Source: Pomphorhynchus laevis | Lineage: Eukaryota; Acanthocephala; Palaeacanthocephala; Echinorhynchida; Pomphorhynchidae | DNA length: 64,000 nucleotides | Reading direction: 5' to 3' | Assembly (NCBI GenBank): GCA_012934845.2 | Contig: WNNJ02000308.1 | Coordinates: forward strand, 62,001 to 126,000 | In this document: piece by piece, positions 1 through 8,928 of the stretch | Position numbering within the stretch: the first letter of the stretch is position 1 | Layout of the letters: every line of letters begins with the position of its first letter | Position numbers and translations under genes: made by a program | The notes under the pieces: generated by a model | Databases searched by the model: none | What the model was told of the DNA's origin: nothing | What the model saw: the letters and a program-made list of their open reading frames with translations, nothing else

Positions 1-1
1 A

Positions 2-1210
2 AGGATAATATACCGCATTCTAAGCGATTATCTAGAATCCAACAAATTATTGTGTAACAATCAACATGGATTTCGAAGGGATCGCTCAACAATCACTAAT
101 CTCTTGATTGCCCAGAATAGCTGGGGTTCGTTAGTTGATAAGGGCTTTGATGTTGATATAGTATTTTTTGATTTTTCAAAAGCGTTTGATATGGTTCCAC
201 ATGACATCTTGATTCAGAAAATGCGTGCTCTAAACATTGATCCACTTATTATTCGCTGGATAAAAGAATTTTTATCTAACAGATTCTATCAGGTTGTTGT
301 AAATGGTTCTCTTTCTGATCCTTATCCGGTCAATGTTGGAGTTCCGCAGGGTTCGGTCCTCGGCCCATTGTTATTCTGTATTTTCATTAATGACCTTCCT
401 TCCATTTTGAACTCACACTCTCTTTTATATGCAGACGACCTAAAAATTTGGCAGGCTATCCGGTCAGATTCGGACACGGTGCTAGTTCAATCGGATATCG
501 ACAGCATTTCCAACTGGGCTTATATGAATGGTCTGTCACTGAATATATCAAAGTGTGCATGTATGCGTCTACAATCACGCAGTCATAGTGTGTATCCAAC
601 TTATCATCTTGAGGATCAGAACATTAAAGTAGTAACTCGTCTTAGCGACCTTGGAATAGTAGTTGCGAATGATTTTTCGACTAGTTGGAATACTGAGTTG
701 GCTTGCTCGAAAGCAAATCGAATGGTTGGGATGATTCGTAGAACTTTTAGTGTGTTGAGTCCAGTTTCATTTAGAGCACTCGCCAACGCATTTGTGATCA
801 GTCATCTTACCTATGCATCACAATGTTCGTTCCCAAGAACAGTATACGAGAAAAGTAGAATTGAAAATGTGCTGCGCCGGGCAACAAAGCTCGTAAATTC
901 AGTTAAAGCCTTACCTTATAATGAAAGGCTAAAAAAACTTGGTATGGTTTCTATAAGCGACCTTCGGTTTCGGCGAGATATGTGTTCAACATGGGAAGCT
1001 TTACACAAGGGAAATCACGTCTTAAGAGAATTGATGACTGTTCGGAAAAGTCGGGCTTTGCGTGGACACAATTTTACTTTAGCCCATCGCCGAGTTATAC
1101 GCTCTAAAACTGTACAATTTGGACACCGAATCGTAGGTAAGTGGAACCGATTAAGTGAAGAAATTGTCAACTCAAGATCGGTTTCAGCATTCAAACATAA
1201 ACTTTTGTGA
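2..1210 (+). CDS. CR1-clade LINE ORF2, RT and C-terminal region (5' part outside window)
   Basis: The frame is open from base 2 to the stop at 1208-1210 and probably continues left of the window, so no start codon is given. It encodes a non-LTR reverse transcriptase: QHGFRRDRSTITN (finger region), motif A DFSKAFDMVPH, motif B GVPQGSVLGP, motif C LLYADDLKIW, then the CR1-type thumb (SDLGIVV) and C-terminal tail ending near KWNRLSEEIVNS. All catalytic motifs are present and no internal stop is seen, unlike the other CR1 copies here. Known of the family: the protein copies element RNA into DNA at a nicked target. The CR1 assignment rests on motif style; Jockey-superfamily relatives cannot be excluded. 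Confidence 0.85.
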   Translation, partial: RIIYRILSDYLESNKLLCNNQHGFRRDRSTITNLLIAQNSWGSLVDKGFDVDIVFFDFSKAFDMVPHDILIQKMRALNIDPLIIRWIKEFLSNRFYQVVVNGSLSDPYPVNVGVPQGSVLGPLLFCIFINDLPSILNSHSLLYADDLKIWQAIRSDSDTVLVQSDIDSISNWAYMNGLSLNISKCACMRLQSRSHSVYPTYHLEDQNIKVVTRLSDLGIVVANDFSTSWNTELACSKANRMVGMIRRTFSVLSPVSFRALANAFVISHLTYASQCSFPRTVYEKSRIENVLRRATKLVNSVKALPYNERLKKLGMVSISDLRFRRDMCSTWEALHKGNHVLRELMTVRKSRALRGHNFTLAHRRVIRSKTVQFGHRIVGKWNRLSEEIVNSRSVSAFKHKLL

Positions 1211-1317
1211 CTTTTGTTTGTGAGTCTTTTTTTCTTTACTTTTCCTTTTCTTTTTTTTAACAGTGCAACTGTGAGCTTTGCTCGTCTGTTTGTCGAAATA
1301 ATAATAATAATAATAAT
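1211..1317 (+). mobile_element. 3' UTR and AAT tail of the CR1 copy
   Basis: A short 3' UTR follows the RT stop and ends in TTTGTCGAAATAATAATAAT and further AAT units. The same GTCGAAA-plus-ATAATA ending occurs at about 52,695-52,712 after another CR1 copy, which marks it as the family terminus. The tail merges with the AAT tract of the SINE-like sequence on the other strand, so the boundary is blurred. Confidence 0.7.
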
Positions 1318-1490
1318 GAAGAGTGAACCCGCTTCATCATCGGGTGCCCCTACGTCTTTCGACAACGCGATCTTGTGGCTTTGACGTGTGCTTACAGAGA
1401 AGTCAATAGAGAGTGCATGCTCGAGGTTTGAACCCCGTACATAGAGTTTGCAATGCACACGCCTCCACCATTCGGCCACGCGGGGCTACT
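1305..1490 (-). mobile_element. tRNA-derived SINE-like sequence
   Basis: Read on the minus strand from 1490, the sequence opens like a class II (Ser/Leu-type) tRNA. GTGGCCGAATGGTGGAGGCG gives an A-box and a D-arm with GCC/GGC pairing. It is followed by the B-box GGGTTCAAACC, whose 17-nt T-arm still folds (CGGGG, loop TTCAAAC, CCTCG). The acceptor ends do not pair well, so a working tRNA is unlikely. About 90 nt of unrelated body follows, then an ATT-repeat tail, which is the build of a tRNA-derived SINE with a LINE-like tail. A decayed tRNA pseudogene next to a microsatellite is the alternative. Confidence 0.6.
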
Positions 1491-1925
1491 TTTATTATTA
1501 TTATTATATAATAATAATAAAATACGAAGAACGAATTATTGATATTGAAAATACATCCTTTTGTCAATTCGTAGTTTCGACCAACGGCGCTCTTGGACCG
1601 CCAGCGTCTGCTTTGCTGAAAAACTTAGCTAAAAAAATAGCAGATAAAAAAGGAACGGACTATAGTGATGAGATGAGCGTTTTGCGCACATCAATCGGCA
1701 TATCTTCGGCTAGAATGGTATTGGCTTGCTTAAGAGCACAAAGATCAGAGATCCTGGCCATTCTGGCAACATTCCAATACGGAAACGGTGATTACATCAA
1801 ATGAATACTTATTTTAATTTTGTTTGTTTTAAATTAGCCCATTTGCGGGATACCTTGAATGTAATTTTTGAAATAAATCAGGTATATATTAAAAAAATAT
1901 TTAATTATTATTATTATTATTTAAT
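1491..1925 (+). mobile_element. RLE-type LINE, 5'-truncated 3' end
   Basis: The reading frame to the stop at 1804 matches the C-terminal end of the RLE elements in this window: YEERIIDIENTSFCQFVVST, then GALGPPAS, KNLAKKIADKKG and a final stretch around SARMVLACLRAQ. The 3' UTR carries GCCCATTTGCGGGA at about 1838-1852 and ends in TTA/ATT repeats. Only the last 90 or so residues remain, so this is a 5'-truncated insertion. It lies directly upstream of a longer RLE element in the same orientation. Confidence 0.65.
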
Positions 1926-2004
1926 ATAATCAACTAACAACTACTTACAAATTATTATTACAACGTACATACAACGATCACACACAAACTATCTAACAAG
2001 TATT

Positions 2005-2529
2005 ATGCCAAAAGGAAAACCTGCTTCCTTTGCAAAATGTTGTTCATGTAATGAACCTAATGCCAGATGTAAAGGCTGTAAATGTGCAAGATCAAATGAG
2101 AGTTGTATTAACTGTCAAGCACATCTGTGTTCGAATAAAGTACAATCCAGTATATTTCAAAAAATACGACAACCTCTGACTCGTACAGCTAGCATAGAAC
2201 AATATACTTCAAGTGAATCACAAGATCTTGCCTTGATTTCAAGTCCATCAAATTCCGATAGACAAACAACATTTCAAAAAATGATCGACGACACATTCTA
2301 CCAAGTGATTCATTGGATTCCGAATCTGTACTCATTATTAAAGTGCAACGTTAGTGATAATTTTGTTGACAAGTTAGCTGAATTATTCTCCTTAGCTGCA
2401 TGTGATATACCTAACATGGCCTTACACCTCAAGACAGTAACTGTATTCTGTCAATTGATTTTACAAGCGACGCCAAAATCAAAAGCCAAAGTTATTCGAT
2501 GTAATGTAGCCCGTAGGTTGATTCTTTGA
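2005..2529 (+). CDS. N-terminal Cys-rich module of the RLE element
   Basis: A 174-residue open frame begins with ATG after a 5' UTR-like stretch. Residues about 12-45 hold ten cysteines in the pattern CCSCNEPNARCKGCKCARS followed by CINC and HLC, a compact zinc-binding cluster resembling CXC-type (tesmin-like) modules. The remainder, with ELFSLAACDIPNMALHLK, is a helical region without a recognised fold. Its position upstream of the RT and in the same orientation makes it the start of the element protein, plausibly a nucleic-acid-binding part; that role is inferred. The frame is lost at the stop at 2527-2529. Confidence 0.55.
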   Translation: MPKGKPASFAKCCSCNEPNARCKGCKCARSNESCINCQAHLCSNKVQSSIFQKIRQPLTRTASIEQYTSSESQDLALISSPSNSDRQTTFQKMIDDTFYQVIHWIPNLYSLLKCNVSDNFVDKLAELFSLAACDIPNMALHLKTVTVFCQLILQATPKSKAKVIRCNVARRLIL

Positions 2530-2559
2530 AAATAAGATTGATGACTTACTTCACTAGTC

Positions 2560-3600
2560 GTCCATTCTGCAGGAGGAAAAAAGATTTAAGCATGCAAAAC
2601 CAAGAAATGAATTAAAATGGATAAGTTGTTTCCAAAATCTACTAAGTAACGGAAAAACTAGCACAGCCATGAAATTACTGGAAGATCCACAAGAATATGG
2701 AAAAATTTTACATGTAAATGACGAGATTGGTAGGACTAATGTCATGAAAAAACTTGTTGAATTACATCCTGTGAGTAAGGCGACCGACGAATCGGTTCTT
2801 CTCTCCACACCTCTGACCAGAATCGGTTTGGTACCTACATTGCGATTTCTAGATATATCTGAAACTGACATCAAAACAGCAAGTAGAAAAACTCAGGGAT
2901 AAAGCGGGACTATCAAGTGTTGATGCTTTGCAATAGCGCTCGATGTTAAATTCATTTGGAAAAAGTTCAAGTAAACTTCCATCGCCCAATTTAGAATCAT
3001 CATCGCAACTCAGCCACTAGATAAAAATGTCCTTGAGGCACTTAAGGTAAGCCGATTGATAGCACTGGATAAAAATCCGTGTATTAGACAGATAGGCATC
3101 GGAGAAACATTACGTCGTATAATCGTCAAGACAATTGCAGAAAGAATTAAGGGTGATTTACAATCTGTGGTGGATAATGAACAGTTATGTTCAGGACAAA
3201 GATGCGGGATTGAATTTGCAATTCATTCCATCAGAAAGATGTACAACGATAACCCAAAAAACTGTATTTTACAACTGGACGCATCGAATGCATTTAACAC
3301 TGTCAACAGAGCAGTCGCATTGAAAAATGTTGATAAGATATGTCTATCATTTTCCGTGATTCTGCGCAATATGTATTCGAGCTCGACCTTACTGACTGTC
3401 GAGGACGATTTAATTCCATCATCGGAAGGGTTCACGCAAGGCGATCCCTTAGCTATGATAGCGTATGCAGTAGCGTCAATACCAATCATCATGACCTTGA
3501 AGAAACGGTTTCCTAAAACCACGCATAGATAGTATGCAGATGATGCGCACATTGTCGGTGACGCTCACACACTCTTCGACGTTTGAACCTGCATACGAGA
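2560..3600 (+). pseudogene. RLE-element linker and RT core, broken
   Basis: Residues around KPRNELKWISC and STAMKLLEDPQEYGKIL belong to the pre-RT linker. The RT starts near LIALDKNPCIRQIGIGETLR (about 3055-3112), followed by the motif A region LQLDASNAFNTVNRA, motif B EGFTQGDPLAM and, just after a stop at 3530-3532, the motif C remnant YADDAHIVG. The spacing is as expected for an RLE-type RT. At least one stop lies directly before the catalytic YADD and the frame changes further on, so the copy cannot encode an active enzyme. Confidence 0.65.
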
Positions 3601-3960
3601 TATTGGCCCAAAGTATGGCTTCGTCCTAAATGAAGAGAAATGCCAAATATTGGTTCATAGAGATAATAAAGATTATACGTGTTCGCTATTTGAAAAACAA
3701 AAGTTGCAAATAACTTCTAATGGATTGAAGGTTTTGGGAGCCGCAATTGGTACGGAATCATTTATGGCTCAGTTTATGACACGAAAGATAGATACTGGAC
3801 CAAAAGTCTTCAAAACTTGATCTTAGTAGCAAATGAAAATCCTTATCTGGCATACATAGTTTTTACACAATCCTTTCAATTTAAATAACGATTTATTCAA
3901 CGAACATGCCCAGTATAAGAAACTCAATTTAAACAGCTTTCGCATTTCATTGTCAATGAA

Positions 3961-5004
3961 GTGATTACGTCCATGATTGGCATTCGATTCCTTCAGTCCC
4001 ACATTGACATCATTCAGTTATCTCTACGTTATGGTGGACTTGGAATTTCGCTGCCGGACACACCACCTGAACTAAACCTAAAGTATTCGATTCGTTTGTG
4101 CAGTATCCTTTCTGAAAATATTCCTGTAACTCAAATCAAGGCAAAACAACAGGAGAAAGCTTTAGAGATATCAAAAGAGCGTGACATCGATTTTCAAAAG
4201 CAAGCACACGAATTAAAATTTCATAATGAAGAGGCATACCATAAAATGTTGTACGCAAGCTTGAAGGGAGCGTCAACATGGTTGTCCGTTAGAGCATTAG
4301 AACATCGTCATCACGCCTTGTCTAAAAATGAATTTCATGATGCTGTAGCAGCAAGATATGGTTGGTCACCTCCAAATGCACCATCAACGTGTCTTTGCAA
4401 TGCCAAATTTGAAATTTCACATGCACATTCTTGTCAAGTAAGTGGATTACCATTAATTCGTCACAATACCATATGTTATTTGATCACCGCTGAGCTAAAT
4501 ATTTTATCTCTCACTGCTGCTCGAGAGGCTGTGCTTACCGTAATATCCCCGAGTGTAGTGTTTGAAAGATCAACGACGTCCAAGAAACAAGGAGCACGAC
4601 TAGACATTGAATGTTATGGGTTATTTGGAAATCGAACGGAGCGATCCTTAATGGATGTATGTATATTCAACCATCTAGCTCCTTCGTATTCTCTTGGCAA
4701 CCCTAATTCACACTTCATGTACCACGCACAGAGAAAGTACGCAAAGTATGGTGAACGAATTGAGTGTTTTGAAAGAGCGAGCTTCAATCCATTGATTTTT
4801 GCAGCTAATGGAGGAATAGATGGTCAAACCGACCAGGTACTCAAACATATGGCAAAAAAGAAGGCCTTCAAATTTCACATGCGCTATGAAGAGTGCATCC
4901 GCAATTTACGATGCAAAATCGGCATCAGCCTAGCCAAATCAGCATCCATGTGCGTGAGATCAGCACGTCGTAACACACCACAAAACAGATCCACATTGTT
5001 ATGA
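3961..5004 (+). CDS. RLE-element C-terminus: zinc knuckle and restriction-like endonuclease
   Basis: This 347-residue frame carries SLRYGGLGI (post-RT), then KGASTWLS and ARYGWSPP, then a CCHC knuckle CLCNAKFEISHAHSC. Next comes RHN, which precedes the nuclease in R2-type proteins. The nuclease core is ARLDIECYG with a second acidic position in RSLMDVCIFN. The tail has YAKYGERIECFERASFNPLI and ends with RCKIGISLAKSASMCVRSAR. In the family this domain nicks the DNA target. The domain itself is unbroken, but the element upstream is disrupted. The same block recurs at 46140-46937 on the minus strand and, partly, at 5525-5951. Confidence 0.75.
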   Translation: MITSMIGIRFLQSHIDIIQLSLRYGGLGISLPDTPPELNLKYSIRLCSILSENIPVTQIKAKQQEKALEISKERDIDFQKQAHELKFHNEEAYHKMLYASLKGASTWLSVRALEHRHHALSKNEFHDAVAARYGWSPPNAPSTCLCNAKFEISHAHSCQVSGLPLIRHNTICYLITAELNILSLTAAREAVLTVISPSVVFERSTTSKKQGARLDIECYGLFGNRTERSLMDVCIFNHLAPSYSLGNPNSHFMYHAQRKYAKYGERIECFERASFNPLIFAANGGIDGQTDQVLKHMAKKKAFKFHMRYEECIRNLRCKIGISLAKSASMCVRSARRNTPQNRSTLL

Positions 5005-5510
5005 AATATTGGGCCCATTTGAGGGTAACCTAACTTGTAAATTTTACTTTTTGATAATAATTATTATTAAAAATTTTTTATATAATCATGGGCCCATTTG
5101 CGGGAACCCCTCAAGTGTTTGTTTTATATTATTATTAAATGTAATAAATGCTCTCTTAAGAAAAAAAATTAATTATTATTTAATTATTAATTATTATTAC
5201 TTTTTGAATATTAAAACTGGCTTGGTGAGGTTTTTTTTCTTTAAAATTGTAAATTAAGGCCCATTTGCGGGAACCATATTTTTATTATTAATATTTTAAT
5301 AATAAAAATATTATTATTTAATTTCAAAACAAATTCTGCGTTCTTCAGAAAGAATACGACTGAAGCAGGGACGTCGAACAATACAATAAAATAATTATGT
5401 GTAAAGGCTCATTTAAGGGAACCTAAAATTGTAAATATTTTAAGAATAAATATTATATTAAAAAATTATTTATTTAATGCAAAAAAAATATTTAATGCAA
5501 AGAGAATTCT
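5005..5510 (+). repeat. Serial RLE-element 3' tails
   Basis: This gene-free stretch holds four related units, each starting with a variant of GGCCCATTTGCGGGAACC (about 5012, 5090, 5257 and 5408) and each followed by 60-150 bp of T/A-rich sequence. They look like 3' ends of the RLE family stacked one behind another. Near 5500 the palindrome AAAGAGAATTCTCTTT sits before the next RLE fragment. Confidence 0.55.
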
Positions 5511-5514
5511 CTTT

Positions 5515-5970
5515 CATGCAAAGAGAATGAAGCTCGATTAGATGTCAGCTGCTGCGGTCTCGCTGGGTCACGATATGAGCGAACGTTTATTGACGTTTGT
5601 ATTTTCAATCAGCATGCCATATCGTGTCAGAGTGAACCTTCAAGTGCTTTCGATTACAATGGGCAACGTAAACGTTCAAAATACGATGAGCGGATAATTA
5701 ACGTAGAGCGTGCCGTTTTCATTCCAGTCATTTTCACGTGATCTGGTGGTATAGGTCCCGCTGCGATGTCTTTCTTACGCACACTGGCTAAGTTAAAATC
5801 CGTAAAGACGCAAACTCCTTATGCTGATTGCATATGTAAGCTAAAAAGAAAAATTGGTTTTGTTTTATGCAAAGCTGCCTCGAATTGTATAAGAGGCGCA
5901 CGATCGACGAGCCGGGCTGCTGTTAAGAAAGTCACATTCGTTGACTGTTGAAATCATGAATCGCTTATAT
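5515..5970 (+). pseudogene. RLE-element C-terminal fragment
   Basis: Translation from about 5526 gives EARLDVSCCG, then a second acidic site in RTFIDVCIFNQH, then KYDERIINVERAVFIPVIF. After one stop comes SGGIGPAAMSFLRTLAKL and an ending through KLKRKIGFVLCKAASNCIRG to the stop at 5949-5951. This is the second half of the restriction-like nuclease plus the tail, the same region as 4590-5000 but clearly diverged from it. It is a 5'-truncated insertion, same strand as its neighbours. Confidence 0.65.
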
Positions 5971-5989
5971 GGTTGAACATTTTTTCTCT

Positions 5990-6045
5990 TATTCTTTTTC
6001 AAAAAAATTATTTATTTAATGTGGCAAATGCGTACAAATGTGATC
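5990..6045 (-). mobile_element. L2-like 3' terminus, extreme 5' truncation
   Basis: On the minus strand this reads TTGTACGCATTTGCCACATT and then AAATAAATAATT. That matches the last 40-50 nt of the L2 copies elsewhere (GCATTTGCCACGTTAAAATA at about 62,963). Only the 3' arm of the terminal hairpin and the tail survive. Confidence 0.5.
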
Positions 6046-6475
6046 TCCTGGCTATGCATCGTATTGTTCATCAAGTAGAGCCGTACCCATCAGATTTTAT
6101 AGTGTTTAATAAGAGAATGGGAAGTAAAGGACACCAAAAAATTGGTAGTTTTGAGTCACGGAAGATTCCCATAATTTCCGACATTCACATTGAACGATCA
6201 ACGCGTGGAATCGTCTTCCTAATAACATCGTGGACATATCCGATGCTAAATCATTCAAGGTACAACTTATGCGTTGAATGAGTTGCAAAACATACTCCTC
6301 AGCTGTTGAACTACCCGTGGTGTTAATCGTTTCTGCGACAAAGATTACTAATGTGCATTTTTATATCTTTGTCTTTTTCTATTTTATTCTTTTGTAGTTA
6401 TCTGTGAGCTGTCAAAACAGCCATCTGGCTATAGACCTGAAATATAAATAATAAATAATAAAAATTATAAATAAT
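6036..6475 (+). pseudogene. CR1-like C-terminal fragment with 3' end
   Basis: The frame to 6281 contains CDLLAMHRIVHQ, FIVFNKRMGSKGHQKIG and further residues in the style of the CR1 C-terminal tail. About 190 nt of 3' UTR follow, with AGCCATCTGGCT (a small hairpin) and an ATAAATAATA-rich tail near 6440-6475. No RT motif is left. The CR1 assignment is by resemblance to the C-termini at 1000-1200 and 53,500-53,740. Confidence 0.45.
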
Positions 6476-6484
6476 TTATAAGAG

Positions 6485-6893
6485 AAGGGATTAAACGCAG
6501 AAAAGACGAAATTGAATACAAAAATGACAAGATAAATAGCAAAATTTACCGGGGATAATTCAAAAATAAAAAGGTTAAATGCAAAAATGTCAACGTTAAA
6601 TAAAAAAGTAACCAAGTAAAATGCAAAAGTTACCTGGTTAAATGCAAAAATAAGAAGGGAAAATGTAAGTGACAGGGTAAAATGCAAAATTGACCAGGTT
6701 AAAAGTAAAAAAAGTTAAATGCAAAGATAAACAGATTAAATAAAAATGATACCGGACTATAGTAAAAGTGGAGAGGTTAAATGTACATATAAGCAAGTTA
6801 AATGCAAAAGTGATCAGGTTAAATTAAAAAGTTCCTGGTTAAATGCAAAAATGAGCAGATTAAATGCAAAATTTTTGATCTAAATTTCTTACA
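6485..6893. repeat. 21-bp minisatellite, degenerate
   Basis: About nineteen imperfect copies of a 21-bp unit near GTTAAATGCAAAAGTGACCAG can be laid out in register. Each unit differs at several sites and some are 20 or 22 bp. On the minus strand the 21-bp period yields a 7-residue pattern of the FAFNLVT kind, which is a product of the repeat and not evidence of a gene. The array begins in the tail of the preceding CR1-like fragment. Confidence 0.75.
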
Positions 6894-6902
6894 TTTACAA
6901 AT

Positions 6903-6958
6903 ATGATATTATTATAACAAACAGCAGCAAATGAGCTACAAGCTCGTGTCGCTTACAA
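6903..6958 (-). mobile_element. LINE 3' terminus with hairpin, extreme 5' truncation
   Basis: The minus strand reads GTAAGCGACACGAGCTTGTA, then GCTCATTTGCTGC, then a TTATAATAATATC tail. It has the layout of the L2 3' ends (GTAAG, hairpin, CATTTGC, AT tail) with a different stem, GAGCT/AGCTC. It abuts the AAT tail of the CR1 fragment to its right. Confidence 0.45.
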
Positions 6959-8745
6959 AAACGTCAACAAATTATTATTATTATTATTGAGTACAAGACA
7001 AAGCCGCAAATGGCTGTCCAGTCTGTTCACTGTTGATATAGAGGGTATGGCGATGTCCACGACAATTTGTAGTTCTAAACTTTGTAACATTAGTGGAATA
7101 TTCTTCAAAGGATTTGACAATTGCCCATATTGACAAGAGATCAAGATACAGTAGTTTTTGTCTCATTGAAGATAAACTTAGCAAGGATAACCTGTCCTCA
7201 TACGAATTCGAATTATGAAAACAAATTCGAGACCAGCGACGAAGCACGGATTCAAGATCGGAAATTTCTTTTTAGTACATGGAAATACAGCTTGAATGAA
7301 ATACTCAAGAAGTGGACGAACCAAAGAACAATAAAGGAGTTTAAAGACAAAGTGATTCATTCTCGAGAAGCAATTTTTGATGCAATACAAGGCTCGAAAT
7401 GCCTTACTGCGAGCAAAGTCAGTATTCAAAGGTGTTTACGTGTCTTGTGTATCATTACACCCAAATCATTTTGTTCCGGCACAATAGTAAGCATCTTTCC
7501 TCCAATGTGGTAACTATGATCGATCTCAACCTTACCTAATCTCATACATACGCATTTACTTATATTTAACTTCATCTGCGTTGCTTCACTCCATTTATAA
7601 ATGCGGTCAAGGTCGTTCTGCAGCAGTTTATTATCTCTAGTGCATCATAGTTTTATATCATCGGCAAAGGCTAAGCTTTGGATACTTAATAATAAGTCAT
7701 TTAAAAATGTGATAAAAAGAAGATAACCCAATACAGTACTCTGAGAGACTCCACAATTTACATATCTTGTAGTGGAAATGTGGCTCCCTACACTAACTGT
7801 GTAGAAACGTCGACTAAGAAATTCCCGAACCCGATCGCGGATGGTACAAGGAACACCATAGCGAGATAACAAATTAATAAAACATGAGTGCGGAACTCGA
7901 TCGAATGTCATTCAAAAATCTAAAAAGATAACGTCGACCAATTTACCTGAGCTAGTCGCCTCAGTCCACAGTTCTCGGGCTGATAACAGGTTAGTTATCA
8001 TAATAGTTGAATAGTTAATTAATTAGTTCTCGGGCTGATAACACAACGGCTTGGAACGAAAACTGTGCTGTGAATTTGTAATAATTCTGTGCTCATCTAA
8101 ATGATGCAAAATTCTACGGGCAATCAATCTCTCCAGAACTTTACATATGGAACTTATGAGGCTCTTATGTATATAATCTGAGCAAGATGATCATATCGAT
8201 TCTTTGAGAATTGCGACAATAATTGCAGACTTCCACGAATTAGGAACCCAGGAGTTGGAAATACTGTATTGGAATAGTTTGGCAAGAAATGGAGCAAGAC
8301 ATGAAGACAGAGTTTTTAGAAGGAACGAAGAAATGCCATCCGAACCTGTTGAGCTATGGGATTAAAATTTCTTAAGTACGCCTTAACTTCACTGGAATAT
8401 ATTTTAGAAGTTGTTGATCGTTGTGAAACAGCTCCTAATCTTCAATTAATATTAGTTTTCACAGAATAATCGTACGAAAGAGAAAAGCCGGAAGCTAGAG
8501 CTTCAGCGATTTCAACTTCATTAATCAATACACCATTCACTGTATTAATAGAATTGATTAGAGAAGGAATAGTTCTATTGCGGCGAACATATGCCCAAAA
8601 TTGTTTAGACTGTTCTTATAAGACTTCAAAGGATTTGACAATTGCCCATATTGCCAAGAGATCAAGATACAGTAGTTTTTGTCTCATTAAAGATAAACCT
8701 AGCAAGGATAACCTGTCCTCATACAGTAGTTTCGAGTCAGGATAG
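6959..8745 (-). mobile_element. CR1-like LINE, minus strand, rearranged at its 5' side
   Basis: Reading the minus strand from 8600 down: linker EQSKQFWAYVRRNRTIPSLI (about 8615-8555), pre-RT and RT remnants with SWVPNSWKSAII and KVLERLIARRI, then 7911-7645 with TFDRVPHS, GVSQSTVLGYLLF and FADDIKL. The C-terminal region at 7429-7178 has CSLVRPLLEYFIQ, and 7247-6984 has YEDRLSLLSL and RGHRHTL. It ends with CCATTTGCGGCTTTG and an AATAAT tail at about 6968-6990. Several stops and frameshifts make it inactive. Its upstream linker appears to lie at 13546-13850, on the far side of the L2-A insertion. Confidence 0.6.
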
Positions 8746-8880
8746 TTGAAATAGCTGAAGCTCTAGCTTCCGGCTTTTTCTCTTCCGTACGATTATTCTG
8801 TGAAAACTAATATTAATTGGAGATTAGGAGCTGTTTCACAACGATCAACAATTTCTAAAATATATTCCAGTGAAGTTATA
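8388..8880. repeat. Inverted duplication inside the CR1 fragment
   Basis: A block at about 8388-8515 (pre-RT linker) recurs in reverse orientation at about 8745-8878 with few differences; both contain GAAGCTCTAGCTTCCGGCTT on one strand or the other. Between the arms, 8629-8740 is a direct copy of 7108-7205, which codes for the CR1 C-terminal piece LSLMRQKLLYLDLL. The arms could pair into a hairpin of about 125 bp. Confidence 0.75.
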
Positions 8881-8928
8881 ATATTCCAGTTAGAAATTCT
8901 AAGCTGCTAACAAATAACTATTTACATT

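Larger units (their letters stand above)
1926..5105 (+). mobile_element. RLE-type LINE, near full-length but broken
   Basis: A single element can be followed in order: 5' UTR, Cys-rich N-terminal module (2005-2529), a linker, an RT with the signature FTQGDPLAM, and a C-terminal zinc knuckle plus restriction-like endonuclease (3961-5004), then a 3' UTR with GGCCCATTTGCGGGAA. RT followed by CCHC and a PD-(D/E)xK-like nuclease is the architecture of the early-branching R2/NeSL/CRE group. Which named clade it joins cannot be settled by eye. Several frameshifts and stops interrupt it between 2530 and 3960. Confidence 0.7.

Noticed and set aside
1405-1489. Functional tRNA gene
   Set aside because: D-arm and T-arm fold, but the acceptor stem does not pair and the anticodon arm is poor; a SINE head or pseudogene fits better.
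6412-6687. Membrane protein gene on the minus strand
   Set aside because: The hydrophobic 7-residue pattern comes from the 21-bp minisatellite period; there is no start context and no independent support.
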